NCBI GenBank assembly: GCA_966128725.1
Contig: CBHYLN010000176.1
Coordinates: forward strand, 1-9,218
Direction of reading: 5' to 3'
Length of the DNA stretch: 9,218 bases
Source of the DNA: JAFDZV01 sp966128725
GTDB taxonomy: Bacteria; Bacteroidota; Ignavibacteria; OLB7
Shown: in pieces, positions 1-6,100 of the stretch
Layout of the letters: each line of letters starts with the position of its first letter
Numbering within the stretch: the first letter of the stretch is position 1
Notes under the pieces: generated by a model
Told to the model about the DNA's origin: nothing
The model's database searches: none
Seen by the model: only the letters and a program-made list of their open reading frames with translations
Position numbers and translations under genes: made by a program

Positions 1-14
1 GGGGGGGGGGGGGG
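1..14. repeat. G homopolymer at window edge (at least 14 G)
   Basis: The window opens with fourteen consecutive G bases and the tract may continue to the left. In the frame of the downstream gene it reads as glycine codons, so it does not break the coding frame. It could be a genuine Gly-rich linker or slippage-prone tract, or an artefact of a contig end. A simple 3'-end dark-cycle artefact of an outward-pointing read would give C, not G, on this strand at the left edge, so that explanation fits poorly. Confidence 0.8.
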
Positions 15-1696
15 ATACGCGGCCGCCGGCCGCGAAGCAGGCCACCGAAGTTGGAAGGGTTGTGTTGCCCGACGCACCTGAGGCATCGCTCTCCGGCGCC
101 AATACCGTTATGCGGGCGTTGCCAAGCGAGGAGGCCATTGCAAACGGCGGTACAAAGATCCGGTGGGAGGTGATGGCGTGGAACAGCCAGTTCCCGCTGA
201 TGTATGCCAACGGCGGCCCGGTGACCACCAAGGGAAGCCTTATCGATTCCGCCAAGCTGCAGATCGAAATCGTCCGCCAGGATGACTGCAACAAGTCCAT
301 CGCCGACATCGTGAAGTTCGCGAAGGACTACAAGGATAACCCCGAGACGCCGGGCGTGTTCGCCTCGTACATGGGCGACGGCATGCCCGGGTTCTTCGCC
401 GCGCTGGCCAAGGAGCTTGAGCCGCTTGGCCCGGAATACCAGCCGATCGCGTTCTACGCCATGGGCAAGTCCTTCGGTGAGGACAAGGTGATGGGCCCCG
501 CCGAGTGGAAGCGCAACCCGCGCGCCGCGCTGGGCCGCACGGTTGCCTGCGTGCTTCGCGATGGCGACATGAACATCCTGCTGAAGTGGGCCGGCGACAA
601 CGGTCTGAAGGTGAACCCGGACGAAACCACCTACGACCCGACGGCCATCAACCTGATTGCCGCGAACGACTTCCTGGATGCGCCCAACAAGTACATTACC
701 GATTACAAGGAAAAGCGCGCCTTCGTGAGGGACGGTAAGAAGATCAGCCAGGATACCACCGTTGGCGTGGACGGCGTGGCCACCTGGACCCCCGGCGACG
801 TGAACGTTGCGCAGAAGAAGGGCGGGCTGGTGACCATTGCCTCCACCAAGGAGTACGCCTCGCAGATGCCGAACATCACGATCACGATCAAGAAGTTCGC
901 CAACGATCACCGTACCGACATCGAGAACCTGATCATGGCGCTGGCGCAGGCCGGCGACCAGGTCCGCTCCTTCAACGACGCCAAGATGTTCGCGGCCAAG
1001 GTGTCGGCCAAGGTGTACAACGAGCAGGATGCCAACTACTGGCTGAAGTATTACAACGGCCTTACCGAGCGCGACCACACCGGCGTGGAGGTTGCCCTGG
1101 GCGGTTCGATGGCGTTCAACCTGCAGGATGCCGCCAACACGTTCGGCCTTGGCAAGGACGGCGTGGACCGCTACAAGGTGGTGTACACCACGTTCGGCGA
1201 CATCCTCTCGAAGATGTACCCGGAGCTGATCCCCACGTACCCGGCGTATGCCAAGGTGGTGGACAAGTCCTTCCTGCTCTCGGTGATCTCCAATCACCCG
1301 GAGTTGCTTGCCGGCGAGGCCTTGAAGCAGTCCTACGCCGCGCAGATGACCGATCAGGTTTCCTCCAAGTCCTATCAGATCCAGTTCGAGACCGGCAGCG
1401 ACGTTGTGAAGCCGGAATCGTACGCGGTGCTTGACGAGATCCTGAAGAGCGCGATCGTTGCCGAAGGCCTGAAGGTGGGCGTGTACGGCCATACGGACAA
1501 CGTGGGCACCGAGGCCGCCAACCAGCGGCTTTCGGAGGCGCGCGCCAGCGCGGTGCGCCGCTATCTTATCCAGAAGGGCCTGCCGGAGGCACGCATCGAA
1601 TCGAAGGGATATGGTTCGGTGCAGCCTGTTGCCGACAACACATCCGATGCCGGCCGGGCACTGAACCGGCGCGTGCAGATCGCTCTGGGCCAGTAA
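2..1696 (+). CDS. Periplasmic ABC solute-binding protein fused to OmpA-like peptidoglycan-binding domain (5' partial)
   Basis: The frame is open from the window edge to the TAA at 1694-1696. The first usable start, GTG at 62, sits inside linker-like sequence with no Shine-Dalgarno and no signal peptide follows, so the true start and export signal probably lie upstream. Numbering from that GTG, about residues 30-425 look like a type 2 periplasmic binding protein of the NitT/TauT/phosphate-like class (for example 'MAWNSQFPLMYANGG' and 'DGVATWTPGDV'). About residues 437-544 are an OmpA-like domain with 'GHTDNVGT', 'LSEARA' and 'NRRVQ'. Asp479 and Arg494, 15 residues apart, match the pair that binds diaminopimelate in OmpA of Acinetobacter. 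The likely role is a periplasmic receptor tethered to peptidoglycan that delivers solute to the permease and ATPase downstream. The substrate cannot be deduced. I recall this two-domain architecture from other Gram-negative genomes, sometimes near TelA-type genes, but could not check that. Confidence 0.88.
   Translation, partial: GGGGDTRPPAAKQATEVGRVVLPDAPEASLSGANTVMRALPSEEAIANGGTKIRWEVMAWNSQFPLMYANGGPVTTKGSLIDSAKLQIEIVRQDDCNKSIADIVKFAKDYKDNPETPGVFASYMGDGMPGFFAALAKELEPLGPEYQPIAFYAMGKSFGEDKVMGPAEWKRNPRAALGRTVACVLRDGDMNILLKWAGDNGLKVNPDETTYDPTAINLIAANDFLDAPNKYITDYKEKRAFVRDGKKISQDTTVGVDGVATWTPGDVNVAQKKGGLVTIASTKEYASQMPNITITIKKFANDHRTDIENLIMALAQAGDQVRSFNDAKMFAAKVSAKVYNEQDANYWLKYYNGLTERDHTGVEVALGGSMAFNLQDAANTFGLGKDGVDRYKVVYTTFGDILSKMYPELIPTYPAYAKVVDKSFLLSVISNHPELLAGEALKQSYAAQMTDQVSSKSYQIQFETGSDVVKPESYAVLDEILKSAIVAEGLKVGVYGHTDNVGTEAANQRLSEARASAVRRYLIQKGLPEARIESKGYGSVQPVADNTSDAGRALNRRVQIALGQ
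18..34. repeat. GC-only inverted repeat next to the G tract
   Basis: Seven bases (cgcggcc, 18-24) are repeated inverted (ggccgcg, 28-34) around a 3-base centre. The repeat contains a NotI-type octamer at 19-26. It lies inside the open reading frame of the solute-binding protein, encoding an Arg/Pro/Ala-rich linker. A stem this GC-rich beside a G tract is a likely place for sequencing or assembly to stop; no biological role is claimed. Confidence 0.6.
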
Positions 1697-1725
1697 TCCG
1701 GTCCAGCAATGTTCGCGGTGATCAC

Positions 1726-1767
1726 GGTTCCCCGGGCTTGGTGCGGAACCCCGAGCCCGGGGCAACC
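1726..1767 (+). promoter_or_regulatory. Strong intercistronic hairpin between binding-protein and permease genes
   Basis: A perfect 9-bp stem (ccccgggct 1730-1738 with agcccgggg 1754-1762) is extended by ggtt 1726-1729 pairing with aacc 1764-1767 across one bulged C. The loop is 15 bases. No T tract follows on either strand, so it is not a classic intrinsic terminator. Its place 29 bases after the stop of an abundant-type receptor gene fits an mRNA-stabilising or partially terminating element that lowers permease/ATPase output relative to the receptor. A third cccgggct copy at 1801-1808 could pair with 1754-1761 instead. The structure is seen; the function is inferred. Confidence 0.55.
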
Positions 1768-1862
1768 AACAACACGGCGCCCGCCGTGTGCGAGGACGTT
1801 CCCGGGCTTATGGCGTGGCACGCATGCACGTGCAGCCCATACGCAGAACCATTGCTACGATC

Positions 1863-2645
1863 ATGACCCTCCAGCGACTGTTTTCTCCGCTTACCGTCAT
1901 CAACAAGCGCACCTTCCTGGTGTTGGCGCTTGTGGAAGGGGCAATCGCGCTGCTGCTGTGGCAGCTTACCGCCGGTGAGCTGATCCCCACACCCGGCCGC
2001 GTTCTTACCGCAACCGGCACCATCCTTGGCAGTGAATATTTCTATGCCAACCTGGTGCAAAGCCTGATGCTGATCGTGGAGGGGATGGGCATCTCGATCG
2101 CTATCGCGTTGCTGGTGGCCTACCTGTCGCTGATCCCGGTGTTCAAGCCGCTGGCGGAGTTCGTGATCAAGTGCCGGTATCTCACGCTCACCGGCCTGAT
2201 CTTCTTCTTCACGCTTATCACCAGCAACGGCCACAACCTGAAGCTCAGCCTTCTGGTGTTCGGCATCGTGCCGTTCTTCGTTACCTCGCTGCTCTCGGTG
2301 ATCGACGCGATCAACGTGCAGGAGTACGAGATGTGCCGCACGCTCCGGATGAATACCTGGCGCACCTTGCTTGAGGTGGTTGTCATCGGGCGATTCGATC
2401 TGGTGATCGAGGTCATCCGGCAGAACTTCGCGATCGCCTGGATCATGATCACCGCGGTGGAGGGCATCAGCATGTCCGAGGGCGGTTTGGGCACCATGCT
2501 CATCAAGTCCAACAAGTTCATCAACATCGACAACGCGTTCGCGATCCTCGTGATCATTTTCACGCTCGGTATCCTGTTCGACTACCTGCTCGGGCAGGTC
2601 CGTGGCTGGCTTTTCCCTCACACCAAGCTGCAAATCCTGAGCTGA
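1863..2645 (+). CDS. ABC transporter permease, NitT/TauT (BPD) type
   Basis: A 260-residue inner-membrane protein with about six hydrophobic helices (roughly residues 18-38, 56-84, 96-112, 120-142, 183-203 and 218-243), the usual size and layout for permeases of nitrate/taurine-type importers. The cytoplasmic EAA-like loop is visible around residues 154-170 ('EYEMCRTLRMNTW'). The glycine normally found in EAA---G is Arg162 here. I chose ATG 1863 because 'MTLQRLFSPLTVINKRTF' leads straight into the first helix. In-frame GTG 1788 and ATG 1824 would add Arg-rich N-terminal residues, and none of the three starts has a clear Shine-Dalgarno. The TGA stop at 2643-2645 overlaps the ATPase ATG by one base, so the two are probably translationally coupled. 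It should form the membrane channel for solute captured by the OmpA-tethered binding protein. Confidence 0.88.
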   Translation: MTLQRLFSPLTVINKRTFLVLALVEGAIALLLWQLTAGELIPTPGRVLTATGTILGSEYFYANLVQSLMLIVEGMGISIAIALLVAYLSLIPVFKPLAEFVIKCRYLTLTGLIFFFTLITSNGHNLKLSLLVFGIVPFFVTSLLSVIDAINVQEYEMCRTLRMNTWRTLLEVVVIGRFDLVIEVIRQNFAIAWIMITAVEGISMSEGGLGTMLIKSNKFINIDNAFAILVIIFTLGILFDYLLGQVRGWLFPHTKLQILS

Positions 2646-3448
2646 TGACTGTCAAGCAATACGAGAAGAAAGAGCTGCTGCTGAAGGTCAGCAATGTCTC
2701 GCTCCGGTACGACGCGTTGGTGCTTCGCGATATCTCCTTCGAGATTCACAACATCACGCGGACTGAGGTTACCCAGGGGCAGATCGTTTCGTTGATCGGG
2801 CGCAGCGGCATCGGCAAAACCTGTCTGTTCCGCATCCTGGCCGGCCTTGTCAAGCCTACGTCCGGCACCGTGCTGATCGATCACGACCAGCATCCCGTGC
2901 GCGCCGGTGATGTTGGCGTGGTGTATCAGAACTACATCCTGTTTAATCACCGCACCATTTACGACAACCTACGGCTGTCGCTGGAGCGCAGGCTTGAACC
3001 GCTCTCGGGCTCCATCGAGTCGGTGATCAAGGATTACGCCGCCGAGTTCTCGCTGACCGAGCATCTGAAGAAATATCCGCAGCAGCTTTCCGGCGGCCAG
3101 CGCCAGCGCGTGAGCATCATCCAGCAGATTCTCAACGGCAACAAGTTCGTGTTGCTTGACGAACCCTTTTCCGGGTTGGATGTGTTGATGGTGGACAAGG
3201 TGAAGCAGTTGCTGCTGAAGATCTCGAACATGCACGAGGATAACACCTTCATCGTGGTGAGCCACAATATCGATCACTCGCTCGCCATCTCCGACAGCGC
3301 CTTCATCCTGGCCAAGGAAGAGGGGAAGGAAGGCGCGATTATCAAGGAGTCGCTGAACCTTATCGAGATGGGATTTGCGTGGGATCCGGAAATAATCCGG
3401 CAGAAGGAGTTTATCGATTTCTGCGCGTCGATCAAGGATAAATTGTAG
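2645..3448 (+). CDS. ABC transporter ATP-binding protein, NitT/TauT type
   Basis: A 267-residue nucleotide-binding subunit with every core motif: Walker A 'GRSGIGKT' at 52-59, Q-loop Gln95, signature 'LSGGQ' at 148-152, Walker B 'FVLLDE' at 168-173 with catalytic Glu173, D-loop 'SGLD' at 176-179 and switch His207. It should hydrolyse ATP to power the adjacent permease. Between the first beta strands and Walker A there are about eight more residues than usual ('HNITRTEVTQ' around 35-44). The C-terminal ~45 residues after the H-loop region are acidic/basic and helical-looking, without a TOBE-type extension. The ATG lies within the permease stop (TGATG) with no separate Shine-Dalgarno, indicating coupled translation. 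ATPase identity is certain; the transported substrate is not known. Confidence 0.95.
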   Translation: MTVKQYEKKELLLKVSNVSLRYDALVLRDISFEIHNITRTEVTQGQIVSLIGRSGIGKTCLFRILAGLVKPTSGTVLIDHDQHPVRAGDVGVVYQNYILFNHRTIYDNLRLSLERRLEPLSGSIESVIKDYAAEFSLTEHLKKYPQQLSGGQRQRVSIIQQILNGNKFVLLDEPFSGLDVLMVDKVKQLLLKISNMHEDNTFIVVSHNIDHSLAISDSAFILAKEEGKEGAIIKESLNLIEMGFAWDPEIIRQKEFIDFCASIKDKL

Positions 3449-3611
3449 GGCGGGGAGTGCGCGATTACGCCGTTAATCCGTATGCGATAGCCACCACTGC
3501 CCGGCAGGAACGCACAAGGGCGTGAGAAACAGGGAGATGTCGGTTGCAGCTACGTTCTCGGCCTCGTGCGGCTTTGACATCGTCTTGCTCTGTGGGTATC
3601 CACGCGCCGTC
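3449..3611. other. Intergenic stretch downstream of ABC operon, no gene seen
   Basis: This stretch holds no credible gene on either strand. A short inverted repeat (gatta 3463-3467 with taatc 3474-3478, 6-base loop) lies 15 bases after the ATPase stop but has no T tract, so I do not call it a terminator. A long minus-strand reading frame across 3473-3964 overlaps the real gene at 3741-4271 and runs through that gene's terminator, so it is a chance frame. Confidence 0.6.
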
Positions 3612-3648
3612 AAAAAAAACGTGTGGAGGAGCCCGGTGGCCCCTCCAC
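3612..3648 (-). terminator. Intrinsic terminator of the Trp/Cys-rich exported protein gene
   Basis: Read on the minus strand, a stem of 7 bp (gtggagg 3623-3629 with cctccac 3642-3648) continues after one mismatch into 3 bp (gcc/ggc, 3631-3633 with 3638-3640) around a 4-base loop. It is followed within three bases by eight T (plus-strand A run 3612-3619). This is a classic factor-independent terminator for transcription running leftwards. It lies about 92 bases after the stop of the gene at 3741-4271 and therefore gives that transcript a short 3' untranslated region. There is no T run on the other side, so it is one-directional. Confidence 0.85.
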
Positions 3649-3740
3649 GAGATTTGTCAATATGCCCGCCACAAGCAACATGAGCGTAGCAGCGAGCGTT
3701 TGTAATCGCAATACCGCTAATGGCGTTGCTTAATACTTCG

Positions 3741-4271
3741 TTAGCAGCACGGGTTGTAGTACCAGAAGAAGCGCGGGCGTACCCACCATCCGAAGAATCT
3801 CTGCCACTGCAGGCACAGGCACCAGCAACCACCATTTGCGTTGGCCGGTGCGCACCAATGCCATAACGTCTGCCACTGAAAAAAGATAACGTTCCCCTGG
3901 TATGTGATCGACACGGGATTTGCCGCGGCAGGGGTGGTGTACTCCGTTGTGCCGTCGCCGGCAATCGAAATCGTCTGCTCCGAGCCGTCGTCGTAATTGA
4001 TGGTGTATTCCAAAGGGTATTCCCCGGCTGCCCCGTCGGCGGCTGACGCTGCCTTTACGTCGAACGTGGTAATCACCGGGTCGTCGCCGCCGTAGTACTT
4101 GTAGCTGAGAAGATTTTCAAGCGGAGCAACAACGCTGACCACCGACGGTGATTTCGCGGATAATGCCGTTGCACTCTGTGCCAGTGCCGTTGTGTGTGTT
4201 ACATGCGCTGCGAAGGCAACGATGGCCACGCCGAGCATTGCTCGAAGACAGGTTGCGATTGTGTTGTTCAT
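3741..4271 (-). CDS. Exported protein with Trp/Cys-rich C-terminal tail, family unknown
   Basis: 176 residues, family not recognised. The N-terminus is a clear Sec signal peptide (residues 1-31, hydrophobic 'MLGVAIVAFAA', likely cut after 'TALA' before Gln32). Residues 50-130 look like a beta-rich domain ('YPLEYTINYDDGSEQTISI'). The last 52 residues are extraordinary: eight Trp (133, 137, 139, 150, 156, 162, 163, 170), six Cys (140, 149, 151, 153, 175, 176), paired Phe and Tyr, ending in Cys-Cys. All mature-chain cysteines are in this tail, so disulfides or a metal site are possible. Codons in the tail (ttc, tac, aac, tgc, ctg) look like real coding sequence, not a frameshift product. Shine-Dalgarno AAGGGAG (plus 4283-4289) lies 11 bases before the ATG. 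The gene has its own candidate promoter and a strong terminator, so it is monocistronic. Periplasmic or extracellular location is inferred. Confidence 0.8.
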   Translation of the reverse strand: MNNTIATCLRAMLGVAIVAFAAHVTHTTALAQSATALSAKSPSVVSVVAPLENLLSYKYYGGDDPVITTFDVKAASAADGAAGEYPLEYTINYDDGSEQTISIAGDGTTEYTTPAAANPVSITYQGNVIFFQWQTLWHWCAPANANGGCWCLCLQWQRFFGWWVRPRFFWYYNPCC

Positions 4272-4301
4272 GGTGCTGCAAACTCCCTTTAGGATGAAGC
4301 G

Positions 4302-4330
4302 GGTGTAAAGTGACTTCCCGGCAATGCCAA
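4302..4330 (-). promoter_or_regulatory. Candidate sigma70-like promoter of the Trp/Cys-rich protein gene
   Basis: On the minus strand TTGGCA (4330-4325, five of six bases of the -35 consensus) is followed after 17 bases by TACACC (4307-4302, three of six bases of the -10 consensus). A start near 4295 would give a short leader with the Shine-Dalgarno at 4289-4283. The -10 is weak, and promoter motifs in this phylum often differ from the sigma70 consensus, so this is tentative. The -35 lies inside the perfect palindrome at 4321-4339. Confidence 0.3.
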
Positions 4331-4339
4331 TGGCATTGC
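4321..4339. promoter_or_regulatory. Perfect 19-bp palindrome, candidate operator
   Basis: gcaatgcca (4321-4329) and its exact reverse complement tggcattgc (4331-4339) flank a single central A. The centre is 59 bases upstream of the ATG at 4271 and the palindrome overlaps the candidate -35 element of that gene. A dyad of this length with a one-base centre fits binding of a dimeric helix-turn-helix regulator. No regulator gene is seen nearby, so the binding protein is unknown. An RNA role is less likely because the predicted transcript starts downstream of it. Confidence 0.5.
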
Positions 4340-4548
4340 TATCGCATGTTTTTGGATGCGGGGACGGGAAACAGCAGGGGATGTGTGGAGCGCTTCAACA
4401 ATACGACATGCGTATGCCCTGTTGGGAGTACATCTTGGTGTCCCCCTCCTCGTGGGGGGAGTTGCGAGCAAAGATGAGGCAGGATTTTTCGCGTAATATT
4501 TCTGAAAATTTTGCTGCCGGGTTCAATGTGGAAAATGTGGCACGAATT

Positions 4549-4986
4549 TCATGATGCCTGCTGAAAGCAATGGTGTATGGGCGTTACAGGGTGATCGTTT
4601 GGTCGTGAACTTAAATGACATTCTTTGTTGTGCGGTGAAAATAATCGTGTTGGGTGGCCATATTCACAATGCATGCGCGTCTGCTGTTCCTCTGTGATGG
4701 TACCCTTGTGGGGGTGTTCCCGTTGTCGACATGAGCGTCGAGAGAACGTCAGCTTGAGCGAACACCGGTTGTGCCACGGATGTTGAACGGGAATCAACCG
4801 GTTCAAGCGCGCCGCCGGGCGAACCGCTGCGCGCTCCTGAGAGTTGGTCCCGATGACCGCCATCATCGCCTCATACGCTCCGTGCCGGGATGTTCCGATG
4901 CCGAGCGCATGCATGTGGAGCGTGGCTACCACGGAATTGCGCCGGCCTACGTTTGCAACCTGTTTGCCCATCATCACGTAGGCCAT
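4549..4986 (-). CDS. Doubtful small open frame, possibly gene remnant
   Basis: A 145-codon minus-strand frame whose ATG (4986-4984) is preceded by AAGGAAAGAG, an excellent Shine-Dalgarno at 5-base spacing. The first ~60 codons ('MAYVMMGKQVANVGRRN' and onward) have balanced composition and GC-rich third positions. The second half, through the lower-GC part of the region, is rich in His, Arg, Cys and Pro and does not look like coding sequence. I recognise no domain. It may be a short genuine gene, a degraded remnant whose 3' half is lost, or chance. The opposite-strand frame at 4771-4998 is rich in His and Arg and is the less likely of the two. Confidence 0.2.
   Translation of the reverse strand: MAYVMMGKQVANVGRRNSVVATLHMHALGIGTSRHGAYEAMMAVIGTNSQERAAVRPAARLNRLIPVQHPWHNRCSLKLTFSRRSCRQREHPHKGTITEEQQTRMHCEYGHPTRLFSPHNKECHLSSRPNDHPVTPIHHCFQQAS
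4764..4802. repeat. Inverted repeat upstream of dehydrogenase gene
   Basis: accggttg (4764-4771) and caaccggt (4795-4802) are exact reverse complements with a 23-base spacer. An alternative register adds gaac (4760-4763) pairing with gttc (4801-4804). It sits about 215 bases before the dehydrogenase start. It could be a binding site or a stem in a long leader; nothing in the sequence decides between these. Confidence 0.4.
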
Positions 4987-5017
4987 CTCTTTCCTTGACT
5001 AACCCAGGATGATCAGC

Positions 5018-5998
5018 ATGAAAGCGGCAGTGTACGATCGATACGGAGCCCCGGACGTTGTTCGGCTTGCCGATGTTCCGAAACCGGTTCCGAAGCGGAA
5101 CGAGGTGCTGATCAGGATCCGGGCCACAACCGTGACCACGGCCGACTGGCGCGGCCGAAGCCTTTGCATGCCACCGGGATTCGGGCTGATGGGACGGTTG
5201 TTTTTCGGGATCACACGGCCACGGCAACCGATCCTGGGCACCGAGTTGGCGGGCGATGTGGAGGCCGTGGGCGCGGACGTGACGGCGTTCAAACCGGGTG
5301 ATGCCGTGTTCGCCTTTCCGGGCGCCAGGATGGGCGGCCACGCGGAGTATATCTGCATCCCGGCCGATGGCATGGTGGCCCACAAGCCGGCGAACCTTTC
5401 GTACGAGGAGGCCGCGGCCCTGTCGTTCGGAGGGACCACGGCGCTGCACTTCCTTCAGAAGGGAAATGTGCGGCCGGGGGAGCGTGTGCTTGTCAACGGC
5501 GCGTCGGGCGGCGTGGGCACGGCTGTGGTGCAACTTGCCGTGCATATCGGCGCGCAGGTGACCGCGGTGTGCAGCGGCGCGAACGCCGAGCTGGTCCGTT
5601 CGCTGGGCGCGGTGCGCGCCATCGATTACACCCGCGAGGACTTCGCAACCATGGGCGAGCGTTACGACGCCATCGTCGACACCGTTGGCACGGCCGGCTA
5701 CGCGCGAAGCCGCACGGCGCTTGCCCCGAATGGCCGGCTGTTGCTGGTGCTGGGTGGGCTTGGCGACATGCTGCGGGCGCCGTGGGTGGCCGCAACCGGC
5801 GGCGGTCGCAGGATCATCGCCGGCACCGCGGCCGAGCGCCCGGAGGATCTGCGCCGGTTGGCGGAGCTGGCCGAGGCCGGGGTCTTTCGGCCCGTGATCG
5901 ATTGTGTGTATCCCTTGGAGCGCATTGTTGACGCGCATCGCCGCGTGGACACCGGGCACAAGCGCGGGAATGTGGTAGTGACGGTGACGGCGGGCTGA
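5018..5998 (+). CDS. Quinone-oxidoreductase-like NAD(P)-dependent dehydrogenase (MDR superfamily)
   Basis: A 326-residue cytoplasmic oxidoreductase of the medium-chain dehydrogenase/reductase superfamily, normal length for the quinone-oxidoreductase branch. The N-terminal GroES-like domain opens with 'MKAAVYDRYGAPDVV'. The Rossmann domain carries the cofactor motif 'NGASGGVG' at 160-167, followed by 'AVVQLAVHIGAQVTAV'. Zinc ligands of classical alcohol dehydrogenases are missing: the Cys expected near residue 38 is absent and the Gly-His-Glu motif is Gly74-Thr75-Glu76, so this is a zinc-independent reductase. Members of this branch usually reduce quinones or activated double bonds with NADPH; the substrate here is unknown. 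I chose ATG 5018 over ATG 5009 because AGGA (5006-5009) lies 8 bases before it and 'MKAAVY' is the typical beginning. It appears to be a single-gene transcript. Confidence 0.93.
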   Translation: MKAAVYDRYGAPDVVRLADVPKPVPKRNEVLIRIRATTVTTADWRGRSLCMPPGFGLMGRLFFGITRPRQPILGTELAGDVEAVGADVTAFKPGDAVFAFPGARMGGHAEYICIPADGMVAHKPANLSYEEAAALSFGGTTALHFLQKGNVRPGERVLVNGASGGVGTAVVQLAVHIGAQVTAVCSGANAELVRSLGAVRAIDYTREDFATMGERYDAIVDTVGTAGYARSRTALAPNGRLLLVLGGLGDMLRAPWVAATGGGRRIIAGTAAERPEDLRRLAELAEAGVFRPVIDCVYPLERIVDAHRRVDTGHKRGNVVVTVTAG

Positions 5999-6000
5999 GC

Positions 6001-6076
6001 GCGGCGCGATCGTTTTCAAGTGCCGTGGAAATTGGCGATTGTTGTCCGCCGGTTCCTCGCCCAGGCACCGCGCCGC
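6001..6076 (+). other. Nested inverted repeats after the dehydrogenase gene
   Basis: Three stems nest in order: gcggcgcg (6001-6008) with cgcgccgc (6069-6076), gtgcc (6020-6024) with ggcac (6064-6068), and ggcga (6034-6038) with tcgcc (6057-6061). The right-hand arms are nearly contiguous, while the left-hand arms are separated by 11- and 9-base bulges. It begins 3 bases after the dehydrogenase stop. It could fold as a 3'-end structure of that mRNA or be a chance result of high GC. There is no T tract, so I do not call it a terminator. Confidence 0.3.
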
Positions 6077-6100
6077 ATTGGGCACATGAATAGCGTATTG

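Larger units (their letters stand above)
4340..5017. other. Gene-poor region between divergent genes
   Basis: About 680 bases without a convincing gene. It contains a 6-bp stem (tccccc 4441-4446 with ggggga 4455-4460) without a T tract, an AT-rich pocket at about 4484-4520 that contrasts with the GC-rich surroundings, a minus-strand open frame with a good Shine-Dalgarno (4549-4986), and an inverted repeat around 4764-4804. Base composition and codon pattern resemble decaying or regulatory DNA more than coding DNA. It must also hold the promoter of the dehydrogenase gene at 5018, which I could not place. Confidence 0.5.

Noticed and set aside
1722..2633. Minus-strand frame opposite the permease gene
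   Set aside because: It is very rich in His, Asp, Glu and Arg, has no recognisable domain, and is antisense to a well-supported membrane protein.
3473..3964. Minus-strand frame of 163 codons overlapping the end of the Trp/Cys-rich protein gene
   Set aside because: It runs through the intrinsic terminator at 3612-3648, has no good start context, and conflicts with the better supported gene at 3741-4271.
4441..4460. C/G-rich stem as a terminator
   Set aside because: Only 6 bp with no adjacent T tract on either strand and no gene ending nearby.
4324..4554. Plus-strand 76-codon frame starting inside the palindrome
   Set aside because: It has no Shine-Dalgarno, no recognisable domain and irregular codon use, and its beginning is explained by the palindrome.
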